A DNA stretch of 64,000 nt, from NCBI RefSeq assembly GCF_017939745.1, contig NZ_JAGKQQ010000001.1:6153299-6217298 (forward strand). Reading direction: 5' to 3'. Source of the stretch: Gemmata palustris. GTDB lineage: Bacteria > Planctomycetota > Planctomycetia > Gemmatales > Gemmataceae. Numbering within the stretch: the stretch's first letter is position 1; every line of letters begins with the position of its first letter. Shown in pieces: positions 54,654-63,499 of the stretch. The translations under genes and the position numbers were made by a program. The notes under the pieces are model-generated. The model did no database searches. It was given only the letters and a program-made list of their open reading frames with translations, and had not been told where the DNA came from.

Positions 54654-55310
54654 ATGTCCAGGTTTCGAGTCGCTGTTCGGTTGCTCATCATGCCCGTGGT
54701 GGTGGGCGCGATCATCTTCACATCGGCCGGGCGCGTGGATCTGCCCGGTGTCTGGGGCGTGCTCGGTGTGCTGGCAGCCCTGATGCTGGCAATGGCCCTG
54801 TTCACCGATTCCGGGCTGATGCACGAGCGGCAAAAGCCCGGCCCGGGTAACTGCGACTGCTTCACGCGGCCCATCAGCGCGCTACTTCTTCCCACGCACT
54901 GGGTTCTGGCCGGGTTGGACGCGCGATTCGGGTGGAGTGCGGTTCCGCGGGAAGTGCAGTTCGCGGGTGTAATCGGCTACGCGGGCGCGATGGTGATCCT
55001 GCTCTGGGTGGTGCGCACCAACCCGTTCTACTCCTCGGTGGTTCGCGTGCAGGCGGACCGCGGGCACCGAACGGTAGAAACCGGCCCGTACCGGTTCGTG
55101 CGCCACCCCGGTTACGCCGCGACCCTCTTCGGTGTGTTCGCCGGCGCGCTGGCGCTCGGTTCCTTGATCGCGCTGGTACCGCTCGCGGTTCTGGGCGGTT
55201 TGTTCCTCCGCCGCACGCTGTTGGAGGACCGCATGCTCCAACTCAAACTCCCGGGCTACGCGGAGTACGCACAGCGGGTGCGATCGCGGTTAGTGGCCGG
55301 AGTGTTTTAA
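54654..55310 (+). CDS. Isoprenylcysteine carboxyl methyltransferase-like membrane protein
   Basis: 218 residues from ATG 54654, with AAGGAG 6-11 nt upstream. Four or five helices. The C-terminal catalytic signature TGPYRFVRHPGYAATLFG...EDRMLQLKLPGYAEYAQRV matches the ICMT/PEMT membrane methyltransferase family. In bacteria the substrates are usually unknown (lipids, quinones or proteins). It may be co-transcribed with mntH. Confidence 0.85.
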   Translation: MSRFRVAVRLLIMPVVVGAIIFTSAGRVDLPGVWGVLGVLAALMLAMALFTDSGLMHERQKPGPGNCDCFTRPISALLLPTHWVLAGLDARFGWSAVPREVQFAGVIGYAGAMVILLWVVRTNPFYSSVVRVQADRGHRTVETGPYRFVRHPGYAATLFGVFAGALALGSLIALVPLAVLGGLFLRRTLLEDRMLQLKLPGYAEYAQRVRSRLVAGVF

Positions 55311-55547
55311 AGCCGAACGAACGTCGTGAGCCGGTTGGTGAGATCGAGGCGCTACTGCGAGCGCGATTCCACCAGCCGGCCCGGCTGTTTGCCCGGATCA
55401 CGTCTTGAATTCTCACACCTGCACCACTTTGGCGACCGCACGGAGCGCCGATCTGAAATTTCCGGGCGAAAAACGTCTTCGCGGCAAAATGGTTCCCGGT
55501 CGCGGGCGTATTCCCGGTGTGCCCCACTGTTCCATTCAGGAGAGGCG

Positions 55548-56453
55548 ATGCTCTTTCGGTTGAGCAACGTCACCAAAACCTACGGCCCGGTCACCGCGCT
55601 GCGCGGGCTGACGGTCGAGGCCGCCCCCGGCGCGGTGGGACTACTCGGTCCCAACGGTGCGGGCAAAACCACCCTCATCCGGACCCTGCTCGGTCTCATC
55701 AACATCGACTCCGGTGCGGGCGAAGTCCTGGGCCTGAACATCCACACGCAGCGCCTGGACATCCGCCAGCAAGTCGGGTTCATGCCCGAGGACGAGTGCC
55801 TGTTCCCGGCCGTGCCCGGAGTCGGGTTCGTGTCTTACGCCGGTGAGTTGTGCGGCATGGCCCCGGCCGACGCGATGCAGCGGGCACACGAAGTCCTCAA
55901 CTACATCGGGCTCGACGAAGCCCGCTACCGACCGGTCGAGTCTTACTCCACCGGCATGAAACAGCGGCTCAAACTCGCGGCCGCGATTGTTCACGATCCG
56001 AAGTTGCTCATCCTCGACGAACCAACGAACGGAATGGACCCGGCCGGCCGACAGGAAATGATCGAGCTGGCCCGCGACCTCTCCCACGGCAAGGGAATGA
56101 GCCTGATCTTTTCGAGCCACCTGCTGCCGGACGTCGAGGCCGTGTGCGATCACGTCATCGTGATGGGGCGCGGCGCGCTCTTGGCTCAGGGCAACATTCA
56201 GGAAATGAAGCAGGCGCACCCGCGTTCGTTCGACGTGCGCGTGAAGGGCGATCGGGACGCATTCTTGGCGCGGTTGCGTGCCGCGGGTGGTGACGCCAAG
56301 CCCTACGAAGACGCCCTGCGGGTGGAGTTACCCGAAGGGCAAACGCCGGATCTACTCTGGCGGATCGCGGCGGAAACGGGTGAACAAATTCGGCACCTGC
56401 GCCCGCACCGCAGCTCGCTCGAAGACGTGTTCCTTGAAGCGGTCGGAGGGTAA
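55548..56453 (+). CDS. ABC transporter ATP-binding protein (ABC-2 type), first
   Basis: 301 residues from ATG 55548, with AGGAG 8 nt upstream; earlier in-frame codons have no homology. Walker A GPNGAGKTT, signature YSTGMKQRL (for LSGGQ), Walker B LLILDEPTNG and the H-loop SSHLLPD. Type typical of ABC-2 exporters. It forms an operon with the permease that starts 2 nt after the stop. Confidence 0.93.
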   Translation: MLFRLSNVTKTYGPVTALRGLTVEAAPGAVGLLGPNGAGKTTLIRTLLGLINIDSGAGEVLGLNIHTQRLDIRQQVGFMPEDECLFPAVPGVGFVSYAGELCGMAPADAMQRAHEVLNYIGLDEARYRPVESYSTGMKQRLKLAAAIVHDPKLLILDEPTNGMDPAGRQEMIELARDLSHGKGMSLIFSSHLLPDVEAVCDHVIVMGRGALLAQGNIQEMKQAHPRSFDVRVKGDRDAFLARLRAAGGDAKPYEDALRVELPEGQTPDLLWRIAAETGEQIRHLRPHRSSLEDVFLEAVGG

Positions 56454-56455
56454 CT

Positions 56456-57745
56456 GTGCCGATCTTCGACCAGGGCTATCAACACTGGCAGGGGCAACTC
56501 TCGGGGCACCGCTGGCGCTGGCTCGCGGTGGCCCGCCACGGTGTCCGCGCCCAGCTCCAAAACCGGTTCGTCCGGCTCTTGCTGTTTGTCGCGTGGATGC
56601 CGGCGCTGGCGCTGGTCGCGACGCTCACGCTCTGGGGCCTACTCGAACAGCAGGCCGAGTCCGTCATTAGCTTCCTTCAGAGGTTGCTTCCGCCGGAAAT
56701 GGTGGCGCGCCCGCGCGATTTCCGGGGCGCGATGTGGACGGTCGCGTACTCCTACTTCTTCAAGGCCGAACTCCTCTGCTCACTGTTTCTGGTGCTGATC
56801 GTCGGGCCGAACTTGGTGAGCCGCGATCTGCGGTTCAACGCACTCCCGCTGTACCTCTCGCGCCCGCTGCGGCGCGTCGATTACTTCCTGGGGAAGCTCG
56901 GCGTCATCGGCTTCTTCCTGGCCATGACCGTCGTGATCCCCGCGATCGGCGCGTACCTGATGGGAGTAGCCTTCAGCCTCGATTTGGGCGTTGTCCGCGA
57001 CACGCACCGGCTGCTGTGGGCGGGCGCCCTGTACGGTCTGGTCATCACGGTCGCGTCCGGCACGCTGATGCTGGCCCTGTCGTCGCTGTCTCGGCGCTCG
57101 ATTTACGTCGGGATCGCCTGGGCCGGGATCATCTTCCTGAGCCACATGCTGAGTTCGGCGCTCGTGGGCATCCGCAACGACACCGAGCGGCGCGAAATCG
57201 TCCGCGAGGACGTCGAAGCGTGGGTCAAGGCCCACCCGCCGCCCCCGGGCATCGAGATGCGCGGGATGTACCCGATTTCGCGGTCCACCACGACGCGGCG
57301 CGTGGTCGCCCCGGATATGCCAAAACTCCCGGACCTAAGTCCGGAAGAACGTGCCCAAGAGCAGTGGATGCGCGACTGGTCGGGCGCCATGAGTGAAGCC
57401 GGCTCACGGGCCGAAAGCGCCCGTGCCGCCCGCAGCTACACCGACTGGCGCCCCACGCTCTCGTTCGCCAACAACCTCGATCGCATGGGCGACTGGCTGC
57501 TTGATACGGACGGCGCGTGGGAACTGCTGGGTCGCACGCTCGAGCGCCCGCGGCAAATGGTCGGCCCACTGGCGAAGGGCCGCAACGTGCCGATTCCGAG
57601 CGGCCCGCCCAACGACCGGCGCTTGGCCGAGCGCATGGTCTGGCAGTTCCCCTGGTACTGGTCGGCCGGCACGCTGACCGGCTTGTGCTTGGTGTCCGCG
57701 TTCGTAATGTCGCGCCGCGTGAAGTCCCTGGACCGGCTCAAATGA
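56456..57745 (+). CDS. ABC-2 type permease, first
   Basis: 429 residues from GTG 56456. Six transmembrane helices, with conserved LYLSRPLRRVDYFLGKL at the second membrane region. A soluble domain of about 150 residues (about 245-395, including a MYPISRSTTTRR segment and a Pro-rich stretch) lies between helices 5 and 6. It shares ATGA with the following ATPase gene. Partner of the ATPase at 55548. Cargo unknown. Confidence 0.85.
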   Translation: MPIFDQGYQHWQGQLSGHRWRWLAVARHGVRAQLQNRFVRLLLFVAWMPALALVATLTLWGLLEQQAESVISFLQRLLPPEMVARPRDFRGAMWTVAYSYFFKAELLCSLFLVLIVGPNLVSRDLRFNALPLYLSRPLRRVDYFLGKLGVIGFFLAMTVVIPAIGAYLMGVAFSLDLGVVRDTHRLLWAGALYGLVITVASGTLMLALSSLSRRSIYVGIAWAGIIFLSHMLSSALVGIRNDTERREIVREDVEAWVKAHPPPPGIEMRGMYPISRSTTTRRVVAPDMPKLPDLSPEERAQEQWMRDWSGAMSEAGSRAESARAARSYTDWRPTLSFANNLDRMGDWLLDTDGAWELLGRTLERPRQMVGPLAKGRNVPIPSGPPNDRRLAERMVWQFPWYWSAGTLTGLCLVSAFVMSRRVKSLDRLK

Positions 57746-58668
57746 CCCCGATCATCGAGTTCGACGGCGTTTCCAAGTGGTACGGGAACGTCATCGGTCT
57801 GAACAAGCTGACGCTGCACGTCCCGGCGGGCGTTACGGGGCTGCTCGGCCCCAACGGTGCCGGCAAATCGACGCTGTTGCAGTTGGCTACTGGTCAACTA
57901 CGCCCGAGCCAGGGCACTGTCCGCGTCTTCGGCCAGGACGTCTGGGACAACCCGGGTCTGAATCACCTCATCGGACTGTGCCCGGAACAGGATGCGTTCT
58001 ACGAGTGGATGACGGGGCACGACTTCGTTCGCACCTGCGCCCGACTGAGTGGTATGAACCGGCGCGAGGCGACCAAGGCCGCGAACCGGGCAATGGAACT
58101 CGTCGGGATGACGGAGCACATGTACCGGGCGGTGCGCGGGTACTCGAAGGGAATGCGCCAGCGCACGAAGCTGGCCCAGGCGATGGTCCACAACCCGCGC
58201 GTGCTGTTCCTCGACGAACCGCTCACGGGGACCGATCCCGTGGCCCGGCGCGACCTAATTGACGTGGTGCGCGGGCTCGGCGCGAGTGGGTGTAGTGTGG
58301 TGGTGTCGAGCCACGTCCTGCACGAGATTCAAGCTCTTACCCCGCGCATCGTGCTCCTGCACCGGGGGCGCCTCGTCGCGCAGGGGCACGTCCGCGAGAT
58401 CCGCGATCTTATCGACAAGCACCCGCACCGCATCGTCCTGGTGAGCGAACAGTACCGCGAACTGGCGGCCAAGTTAGCCACGTGCGCCGATGTGGACGGG
58501 ATCAAGTTCATCGAGCGCGAATCGAGCCTATTGGTCGAGACGCGCCAGCCCGACGCCTTCTACGCGCGGTTGCCCGAGTTGGCCGCGACCGGCGGACTGT
58601 CCCTCCGCGAAGTGTACTCGGAAGACGACAACCTGGAAGCCGTGTTCAAGTACCTGGTGAACCGATGA
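57742..58668 (+). CDS. ABC transporter ATP-binding protein, second
   Basis: 308 residues, ATGA overlap with the permease before. Walker A GPNGAGKST, signature YSKGMRQRT (atypical), Walker B VLFLDEPLTG, H-loop SSHVLHE. The C-terminal 90 residues are a regulatory domain. It is similar to the ATPase at 55548 but not close. With the next permease it forms a second transporter half in the same operon. Confidence 0.93.
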   Translation: MTPIIEFDGVSKWYGNVIGLNKLTLHVPAGVTGLLGPNGAGKSTLLQLATGQLRPSQGTVRVFGQDVWDNPGLNHLIGLCPEQDAFYEWMTGHDFVRTCARLSGMNRREATKAANRAMELVGMTEHMYRAVRGYSKGMRQRTKLAQAMVHNPRVLFLDEPLTGTDPVARRDLIDVVRGLGASGCSVVVSSHVLHEIQALTPRIVLLHRGRLVAQGHVREIRDLIDKHPHRIVLVSEQYRELAAKLATCADVDGIKFIERESSLLVETRQPDAFYARLPELAATGGLSLREVYSEDDNLEAVFKYLVNR

Positions 58669-59516
58669 CCGTAGCGGAAGTTCGGCCCCCGCGCCGCTCA
58701 CTGTCCACCGAGGCGTCTGCGCTGGTGGCCCTGTTCGATTTGACAGTACGCCAGCACACGCACGGCCGGCGGTTGCTGGTGCTCGTCCTCTTGTATCTGG
58801 TTCCGTGCGCGCTGGCGATCCTACTCCGCTCCCTGCCGCACCCAGCGGAGGCGGAGGCGCTGGAATTCGCACTCGTCCTCACCCTTCTGCCGCACGGTTT
58901 GGCGCCGCTCACGGCCCTGCTGTACGCTGCCGGGGTGGTGTCGGACGAGGTCGAAGAACAAACGCTGACGTACCTACTGTTGCGGTCGATTCCGCGCTGG
59001 GAGCTGTACCTCACGAAGCTCCTGGCGACGCTCTGTGTGACCACGTTGCTGGTCACAACGGCGGTCCTCGCGCTGTACACGTCCATCTACGCGGGCACGC
59101 CACAGTTCTGGAGTGAAGCGCTCCCACGCGCGGGCGGCGTAATCGCGGTATCGGCTCTGGCCCAAGTCGGGTACTGCGTGCTGTTCGGGTTCCTGGGCCT
59201 GGTCACGCGCCGGGCACTGATCGGCGGAATCGCTTACATCGTGGCGATCGAGGGAGTGTTGGCGAACCTCGACTTCGTGGGGCGCTCGCTGACGGTGGTG
59301 TACTACGTTCGCACGCTGTCGCTCCGGTGGTTGGATCTGCCCGCGGAACAGTTGCGCCGGTGCCAGGACGCTTGGGGCATGACGGAACTGGACAAGCTGC
59401 CGTCGTCGAGCGGCTGTGCCCTCGGGCTTCTCGGCTTCGGCGCCGTGCTTGCGCTGGTGTCGGCCCTGTTGTTCGCTCGCAGCGAGTTCCGCGTGAAGAC
59501 GCCGGGCAGCGATTGA
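58665..59516 (+). CDS. ABC-2 type permease, second
   Basis: 283 residues, ATGA overlap with the ATPase gene. Six hydrophobic segments. The LLYAAGVVSDEVEEQTLTYLL segment resembles the ABC-2 'EEREAGTLELLL' motif (quoted as VVSDEVEEQTLTYLL). Ends the operon. The two ATPase/permease pairs in tandem suggest one heteromeric exporter or two related ones; the substrate cannot be read. Confidence 0.85.
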   Translation: MTVAEVRPPRRSLSTEASALVALFDLTVRQHTHGRRLLVLVLLYLVPCALAILLRSLPHPAEAEALEFALVLTLLPHGLAPLTALLYAAGVVSDEVEEQTLTYLLLRSIPRWELYLTKLLATLCVTTLLVTTAVLALYTSIYAGTPQFWSEALPRAGGVIAVSALAQVGYCVLFGFLGLVTRRALIGGIAYIVAIEGVLANLDFVGRSLTVVYYVRTLSLRWLDLPAEQLRRCQDAWGMTELDKLPSSSGCALGLLGFGAVLALVSALLFARSEFRVKTPGSD

Positions 59517-59558
59517 GGCACTGTAGGTGTGCGCGAGAAAATAGAGTAAGCGACGAGG

Positions 59559-59885
59559 CTACTCTTTTTCCGGTGACACGAGTTTGAGTCCGATCAGACA
59601 GCCAATGATTCCCGCCAAGAAGAACAGCCGCCAGAACGTCGCCGGGTCTTTGAACCAGATGATCCCGATGAGCGCGGTTCCCGCCGCGCCGATCCCGGTC
59701 CACACCGCGTAGGCGGTACCCAGCGAGATTTTCTGGGCCGCGAGCGTGAGCAACCCGAAGCTGATGATCGACAGGAGCACGAAGGCGATCGACCAACCGA
59801 TTTTGGTCAGCCCTTCGGAGAGCTTCAGGCAGGTCGTGAACCCGCACTCGAAAAAGCCCGCGGCGATGAGGTAGAGCCAGTGCAT
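59559..59885 (-). CDS. SMR-family transporter, Gdx/SugE-like
   Basis: 108 residues, four helices. The conserved Glu in the first helix (GFFECGF) binds substrate and protons. GTAYAVWTGIGA and the final GIIGCLIGLKLV resemble SugE/Gdx proteins, which export guanidinium in exchange for protons. No guanidine riboswitch is visible upstream, so the substrate assignment is uncertain; a quaternary-ammonium exporter is the other option. Confidence 0.85.
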   Translation of the reverse strand: MHWLYLIAAGFFECGFTTCLKLSEGLTKIGWSIAFVLLSIISFGLLTLAAQKISLGTAYAVWTGIGAAGTALIGIIWFKDPATFWRLFFLAGIIGCLIGLKLVSPEKE

Positions 59886-59950
59886 GTGTGTTCGCGATTG
59901 AGACCGCTTTCGCGGGTCGAATCCGTTTTGAGATCAGTGTTACGACCGCA

Positions 59951-60007
59951 CGAGCCGCGACCGCAAGGGAGCGGGAGGCGCCACCACGCCCTTGCGGTCG
60001 CAGCTCG
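59951..60007. repeat. Dispersed palindromic repeat, copy 2
   Basis: CGAGCCGCGACCGCAAGGG (59951-59969) is inverted at 59989-60007 with one mismatch. It shares the arms and the GCGGGAGG start of the loop with the repeat at 51511-51607, but the loop is much shorter (19 nt against 61 nt). Confidence 0.85.
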
Positions 60008-60061
60008 CTTAAAGGAAACTGAAGCTGGCCTGAAGCCGTTGACATCGAAGGCACGTCAACG

Positions 60062-60329
60062 GCGTTTGGAGGTCGATAACCGGGCCGGAGTCGCCGGCTG
60101 TGGTGGGCCTTCGCCGCAAAGCCGGCTCGACCCACCCTACTACAGCGTTTGGAGGTCGATAACCGGGCCGGAGTCGCCGGCTGTGGTGGGCCTTCGCCGC
60201 AAAGCCGGCTCGACCCACCCTACTACTACAGACCCACCCTACTACAGCGTTTGGAGGTCGATAACCGGGCCGGAGTCGCCGGCTGTGGTGGGCCTTCGCC
60301 GCAAAGCCGGCTCGACCCACCCTACTACA
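60062..60329. repeat. Three tandem copies of an 83-bp repeat
   Basis: Copies run 60062-60144 (83 bp), 60145-60246 (102 bp, with a 19-bp internal duplication near the end) and 60247-60329 (83 bp). The unit begins GCGTTTGGAGGTCG, contains GCCGGCTGTGGTGGGCC and ends CCACCCTACTACA. The unit is itself partly palindromic (GCCGGC, TGGTGGG/CCCACC). It lies directly at the 3' end of the PLP-enzyme gene. On the minus strand it reads GGGTGGGTCGAGCCGGC, of a type I associate with Gemmata-like genomes. Confidence 0.9.
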
Positions 60330-60331
60330 GA

Positions 60332-61594
60332 TCAGGCCGCGACCAGGGACGCGACGGCGGACGCTTCCGGCATCGGGGTCGCGTCCTTGAGCGCCGCCAG
60401 TGCGTCGAGCAGGCCGTCGATTTGTGTCGGCGCGTGGTTCGCGTTCACCTGCATCCGCAACACGCCAGCACCGTGCGGCACCGCGGGGAACACCACCGAT
60501 TGCACGTAGTAGCCGTGGTCGTACAGGAACTTCCCGGCCTTCAGCGTCGCCTCTTCTCCCCCGACCAATACCGAGACGATCGGCACCCGGCCGCCCATCA
60601 CGGCCAAACCCAATTGGGCCGCGCCGCGGGTGAGTTGGCGGACGTTCGCGTCGAGCTTCGCCCGCAGCACCGGGTACTCGGCAGACATCAGGATGTCCAC
60701 CACCGCACAGACGGCCTCGAGGTACGGGGGCGGAACCGGTCCGCCGAAGATGAGCGAGTTCGACTTCAATTTCAGCACGTCGATCGCGGCCTGTGAACCC
60801 CCGACGAACCCGCCGAGGCACGAAAACCCCTTCGAGAGCGAGCCGATGGTCAGCACGTTGTCGTAGCCGCCGAGTGCCTCGCGCACGGTCCCGCGCCCGT
60901 GCTCCCCGAGCACCCCGCTCGCGTGCGCATCATCCACGTACAAGCAGGCATTGTGCTGGCGCGCGATGCGCTGAAATTCGGCCAGCGGCGGCAGATGGCC
61001 GCTCATGCTGTACACACCGTCCACGGCGATCACCGCGTGCCGGAACGGGTGCAGGGAGCGCAGCGTTTCTTCGAGCGCTTCGGGCGAGTTGTGCGCGAAC
61101 TTCGCGGTGCGCACCCCGCGCGCCTTGGCGAGTTTCAGCCCCTCGTCGATCGAGTTGTGCGCGAACTGGTCGGCCACGAGCACGTCGCGCCGCGTGACCA
61201 GCCCCGGCAGCGCGCCGACGTTCGCGAGCGTGACCGACGGGTAAATCAGCGCGGCCTCGGTGCCGAGCCATTCGGCGATCTTCCGCTCGGCGCGCACGTT
61301 CGGTTCGACAGACGCGAACGCCCGCGAACTGCCGTTGTGCGACCCCCACGCCCGCACCCCGCGCTCGATCGCGCTCGTCACACGCGGATCCTGGTCGAGC
61401 CCGAGGAAGCTGTCGGACCCGAAGTTGGTGACCCACCGCCCGCCGAGCTTGAACGTCCGATCGGGCCGGACCGCTTCGACGGTCTGGTCCTTCATCAGCA
61501 GGTCAGGGTACTCGTCGAACATGCGGCGGAAGAACCGGGTCATTCCAGTATCCGCGAGCGCGTCAATCAGTCGGTCCAGGGGCGCGGACATCAT
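60332..61594 (-). CDS. Alpha-oxoamine synthase family PLP enzyme (BioF/KBL/SPT-like)
   Basis: 420 residues from ATG 61594 or, with better Shine-Dalgarno spacing, the next ATG at 61591. Fold-type I PLP enzyme: NFGSDSFLGL, SHNGSSRAFA, VDDAHASGVLGEHGRG and the PLP-lysine segment IGSLSKGFSCLGG. The family condenses an amino acid with an acyl thioester: glycine C-acetyltransferase, 8-amino-7-oxononanoate synthase or serine palmitoyltransferase. The sequence does not decide. A sphingolipid-type SPT would be of interest but is unproven. Monocistronic. Confidence 0.85.
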   Translation of the reverse strand: MMSAPLDRLIDALADTGMTRFFRRMFDEYPDLLMKDQTVEAVRPDRTFKLGGRWVTNFGSDSFLGLDQDPRVTSAIERGVRAWGSHNGSSRAFASVEPNVRAERKIAEWLGTEAALIYPSVTLANVGALPGLVTRRDVLVADQFAHNSIDEGLKLAKARGVRTAKFAHNSPEALEETLRSLHPFRHAVIAVDGVYSMSGHLPPLAEFQRIARQHNACLYVDDAHASGVLGEHGRGTVREALGGYDNVLTIGSLSKGFSCLGGFVGGSQAAIDVLKLKSNSLIFGGPVPPPYLEAVCAVVDILMSAEYPVLRAKLDANVRQLTRGAAQLGLAVMGGRVPIVSVLVGGEEATLKAGKFLYDHGYYVQSVVFPAVPHGAGVLRMQVNANHAPTQIDGLLDALAALKDATPMPEASAVASLVAA

Positions 61595-62029
61595 TAAGCC
61601 TCATCGTCGAGCGGCAGGCACCCGAATATATCGGACGTGCGCGCTGAGAAGTTTGGTCGATGTTGACGATTCCGCGGGCGATGCGGCTCACAAGACGTAT
61701 GAGCAAATGGCGCGATCTTGCGCCTGCGGAATGGGTAATTTGGGCAGGATAAACCGAGTGGCAAATACTGAACGAATCGGCTGTGCCGAAAGTACAGACT
61801 TAAGCAACCCGGTAATCGGCTGAGCCGTGTTTCAGTTATCACCCCGGATGTGGCATGGCAAACTATTTTACGTCACTCGGGGTGTCTCGGGGTGACAACC
61901 GCGGTGAGAAAAGGCGAACGTTTACAGTCGATTTTTGGGAGACGAGAATTGGGGCAGGTGAAGCCCGGTCAACAACGCGAGCGGCCGAGACAATTGCCCG
62001 GCCGCTCGTGTTCGTTTCGGGTCGGCGCG
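61595..62029. other. Intergenic region with a hairpin at its right end
   Basis: The spacer is 435 bp with no credible gene. A 14-nt stem with one G-T pair, around CGAGCGGCCG (61978-61987) and CGGCCGCTCG (61999-62008), is just downstream of the endonuclease-like gene on the minus strand and may terminate it. Confidence 0.5.
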
Positions 62030-62833
62030 TTACCGCGACTTTTTTGGTTTGTTGGGCTCGGACTTGTCTTTGTCGGCCTTCTTCGACAGGTTCTCGATCC
62101 CGGTGGGGCAGTCAGTCTTGAGCGGGCACGAGGCGCAGAGCGGGTTCTTCTCGACGCAGATTTCCTTCGCGTGAACGCTCATTAGCTCGGTGAATTCCGG
62201 GCCGCGGGCCTTCGGGATCACGTGCTCGATGCCGCCGCGGAGCGACTCCATATCGTCGGTCTCGGCCTCTTCGACCACGCCGAGGCGCCGAAGCACCCGG
62301 AACGTCGGGCCGTCGAGCGGGATCGCGTGGCCGCCGAGTGACCGTTGCACCACCCAGGCCACCGCGAAGTCGTTCACCTGCTTGAACCGGCCGATCTGTT
62401 TGGCCGCTTGCTTCAGGTTGAGCTTCTTCAACTCGCTGTCGTTGAAGTACCGCGACACCTGCTTGGCGGCCTGCTTCAGCCCCTTCTTCTCCATGTCGCC
62501 GAGGTCGTAGGAATAGTTCAACTCGAAGACCGCGTGCAGGACGCCGATGATCCACCCGGCGCGCGGGCCGGAGTTCGGGAGCGGCCGGAGCGCGTCCGCG
62601 ACCTCTTGCACCGTGCTGACGCGGACCTCGTTCCAGTCCACGAATACTTTCCGCAGGCGCGCGTACCCGGCTTCCGCGTCCTCGGTGGTGCTGCCCTCGC
62701 GGCAGATCGCGAAGAGCAGTTCTTCCAGGAGCGGGCGCGGGACTTCTGGCTCCAGGGCGGGGAGCGGGAACCTCTTCTTGAGGGCCGCTTGCGCCTGGGT
62801 CAGGAGCTGTTGTTTGTTGGTGATGGCCGGCAT
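62030..62833 (-). CDS. Endonuclease III-like HhH-GPD protein, catalytic Lys region lost
   Basis: 267 residues. The C-terminal iron-sulfur loop CVEKNPLCASCPLKTDC has C-x6-C-x2-C-x5-C, as in Nth/MutY. The catalytic Asp is present (PLDGPTFRVLRRLG). Where Nth has the LPGVGRKTA hairpin with the lyase Lys, this sequence reads FKQVNDFAVA, so neither the Gly-rich hairpin nor the Lys is there. A Lys/Ala helix pair (LKQAAKQVSRYF and LKQAAKQIGRF) repeats internally. It may be a diverged glycosylase without lyase activity, or a DNA-binding derivative. Confidence 0.8.
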   Translation of the reverse strand: MPAITNKQQLLTQAQAALKKRFPLPALEPEVPRPLLEELLFAICREGSTTEDAEAGYARLRKVFVDWNEVRVSTVQEVADALRPLPNSGPRAGWIIGVLHAVFELNYSYDLGDMEKKGLKQAAKQVSRYFNDSELKKLNLKQAAKQIGRFKQVNDFAVAWVVQRSLGGHAIPLDGPTFRVLRRLGVVEEAETDDMESLRGGIEHVIPKARGPEFTELMSVHAKEICVEKNPLCASCPLKTDCPTGIENLSKKADKDKSEPNKPKKSR

Positions 62834-62873
62834 TCAGTGGGACTCCGGTTCCGTAGGCGTTCGCCCGCTGGCG

Positions 62874-63386
62874 CTAGTTCGGGCGGTCCGTCGGTCCTTC
62901 GGCGGCTTCGGCTCGCGGTCCGTGGTCGGGTGCGCTCTCGTTCGGTGCGGCGCTCGGGGCCTCGGGTTCGTCGGCCCCGGTGTCCGGTTCGTCCGCGCCG
63001 TCGGGTTCGGCTCCGGCTTCGGGCGCCGGCGCGCCCCCGGTGAGCCGGTCGTTTTCTTCGCGAATCAGGCGGGCGATTTCGATGCTCTTCTTCACGCCCT
63101 CGTCGATCACGAACGTGACGTGCGGGACGTACCGCGACGTGAGCCGGTCCGCGAGCTTCGTCTGTACGAACCCGGCCGCGCTCTTCAGCCCGTGCATGGT
63201 GAGCTGCTGTTCCTTCACGGTCCCCATGACCGAGACGAACACCTTCGCGTGCTGGAGGTCGCCCGACACCTCGGCGCGCGTGACCGTAACGTTCTTAACG
63301 CGCGGGTCTTTCAGCTCGAACAAAATGGCGTTGGCCGCGGTTTCGCGGATCACTTCCGACACGCGCGCTATCCGGTGAGATTTCAT
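62874..63386 (-). CDS. rbfA: Ribosome-binding factor A
   Basis: 170 residues. RbfA assists maturation of the 30S subunit. The KH-like domain is at residues 1-115 (RIARVSEVIRETAANAIL, DPRVKNVTVTRAEVS, LKSAAGFVQ). A Pro/Ala/Glu/Asp-rich tail of about 55 residues is extra. It is downstream of the DUF503 gene and infB on the same strand, a common translation operon. Confidence 0.95.
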   Translation of the reverse strand: MKSHRIARVSEVIRETAANAILFELKDPRVKNVTVTRAEVSGDLQHAKVFVSVMGTVKEQQLTMHGLKSAAGFVQTKLADRLTSRYVPHVTFVIDEGVKKSIEIARLIREENDRLTGGAPAPEAGAEPDGADEPDTGADEPEAPSAAPNESAPDHGPRAEAAEGPTDRPN

Positions 63387-63499
63387 CAGGTTCCAGAGTA
63401 CAGAGGACCGGGGAAAGAACCGAAGACCGTCGAGTGTTTTGATCTCTGGCTTCTGACCCCTGCCCTTTGGATTGGAGCTCGCGCCCCAGTTAAAATCCG

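Noticed and set aside
55311..55547. N-terminal extension of the first ABC ATPase by 74 codons
   Set aside because: The extension is Arg/Ser-rich, lacks ABC homology and has no ribosome-binding site; the ATG at 55548 has AGGAG.
59886..59950. Possible guanidine riboswitch upstream of the Gdx/SugE-like gene
   Set aside because: I looked for paired stem-loops with ACGR-type loops on the minus strand and did not see them; the region beyond is repeat DNA.
60062..60329. CRISPR array at the three tandem units
   Set aside because: Whole 83-bp units repeat without unique spacers, and no cas gene is present.
60009..60821. Minus-strand 270-codon frame covering the tandem repeats
   Set aside because: It translates the 83-bp repeats and the antisense or alternative frame of the PLP-enzyme gene; no start signal and no product.
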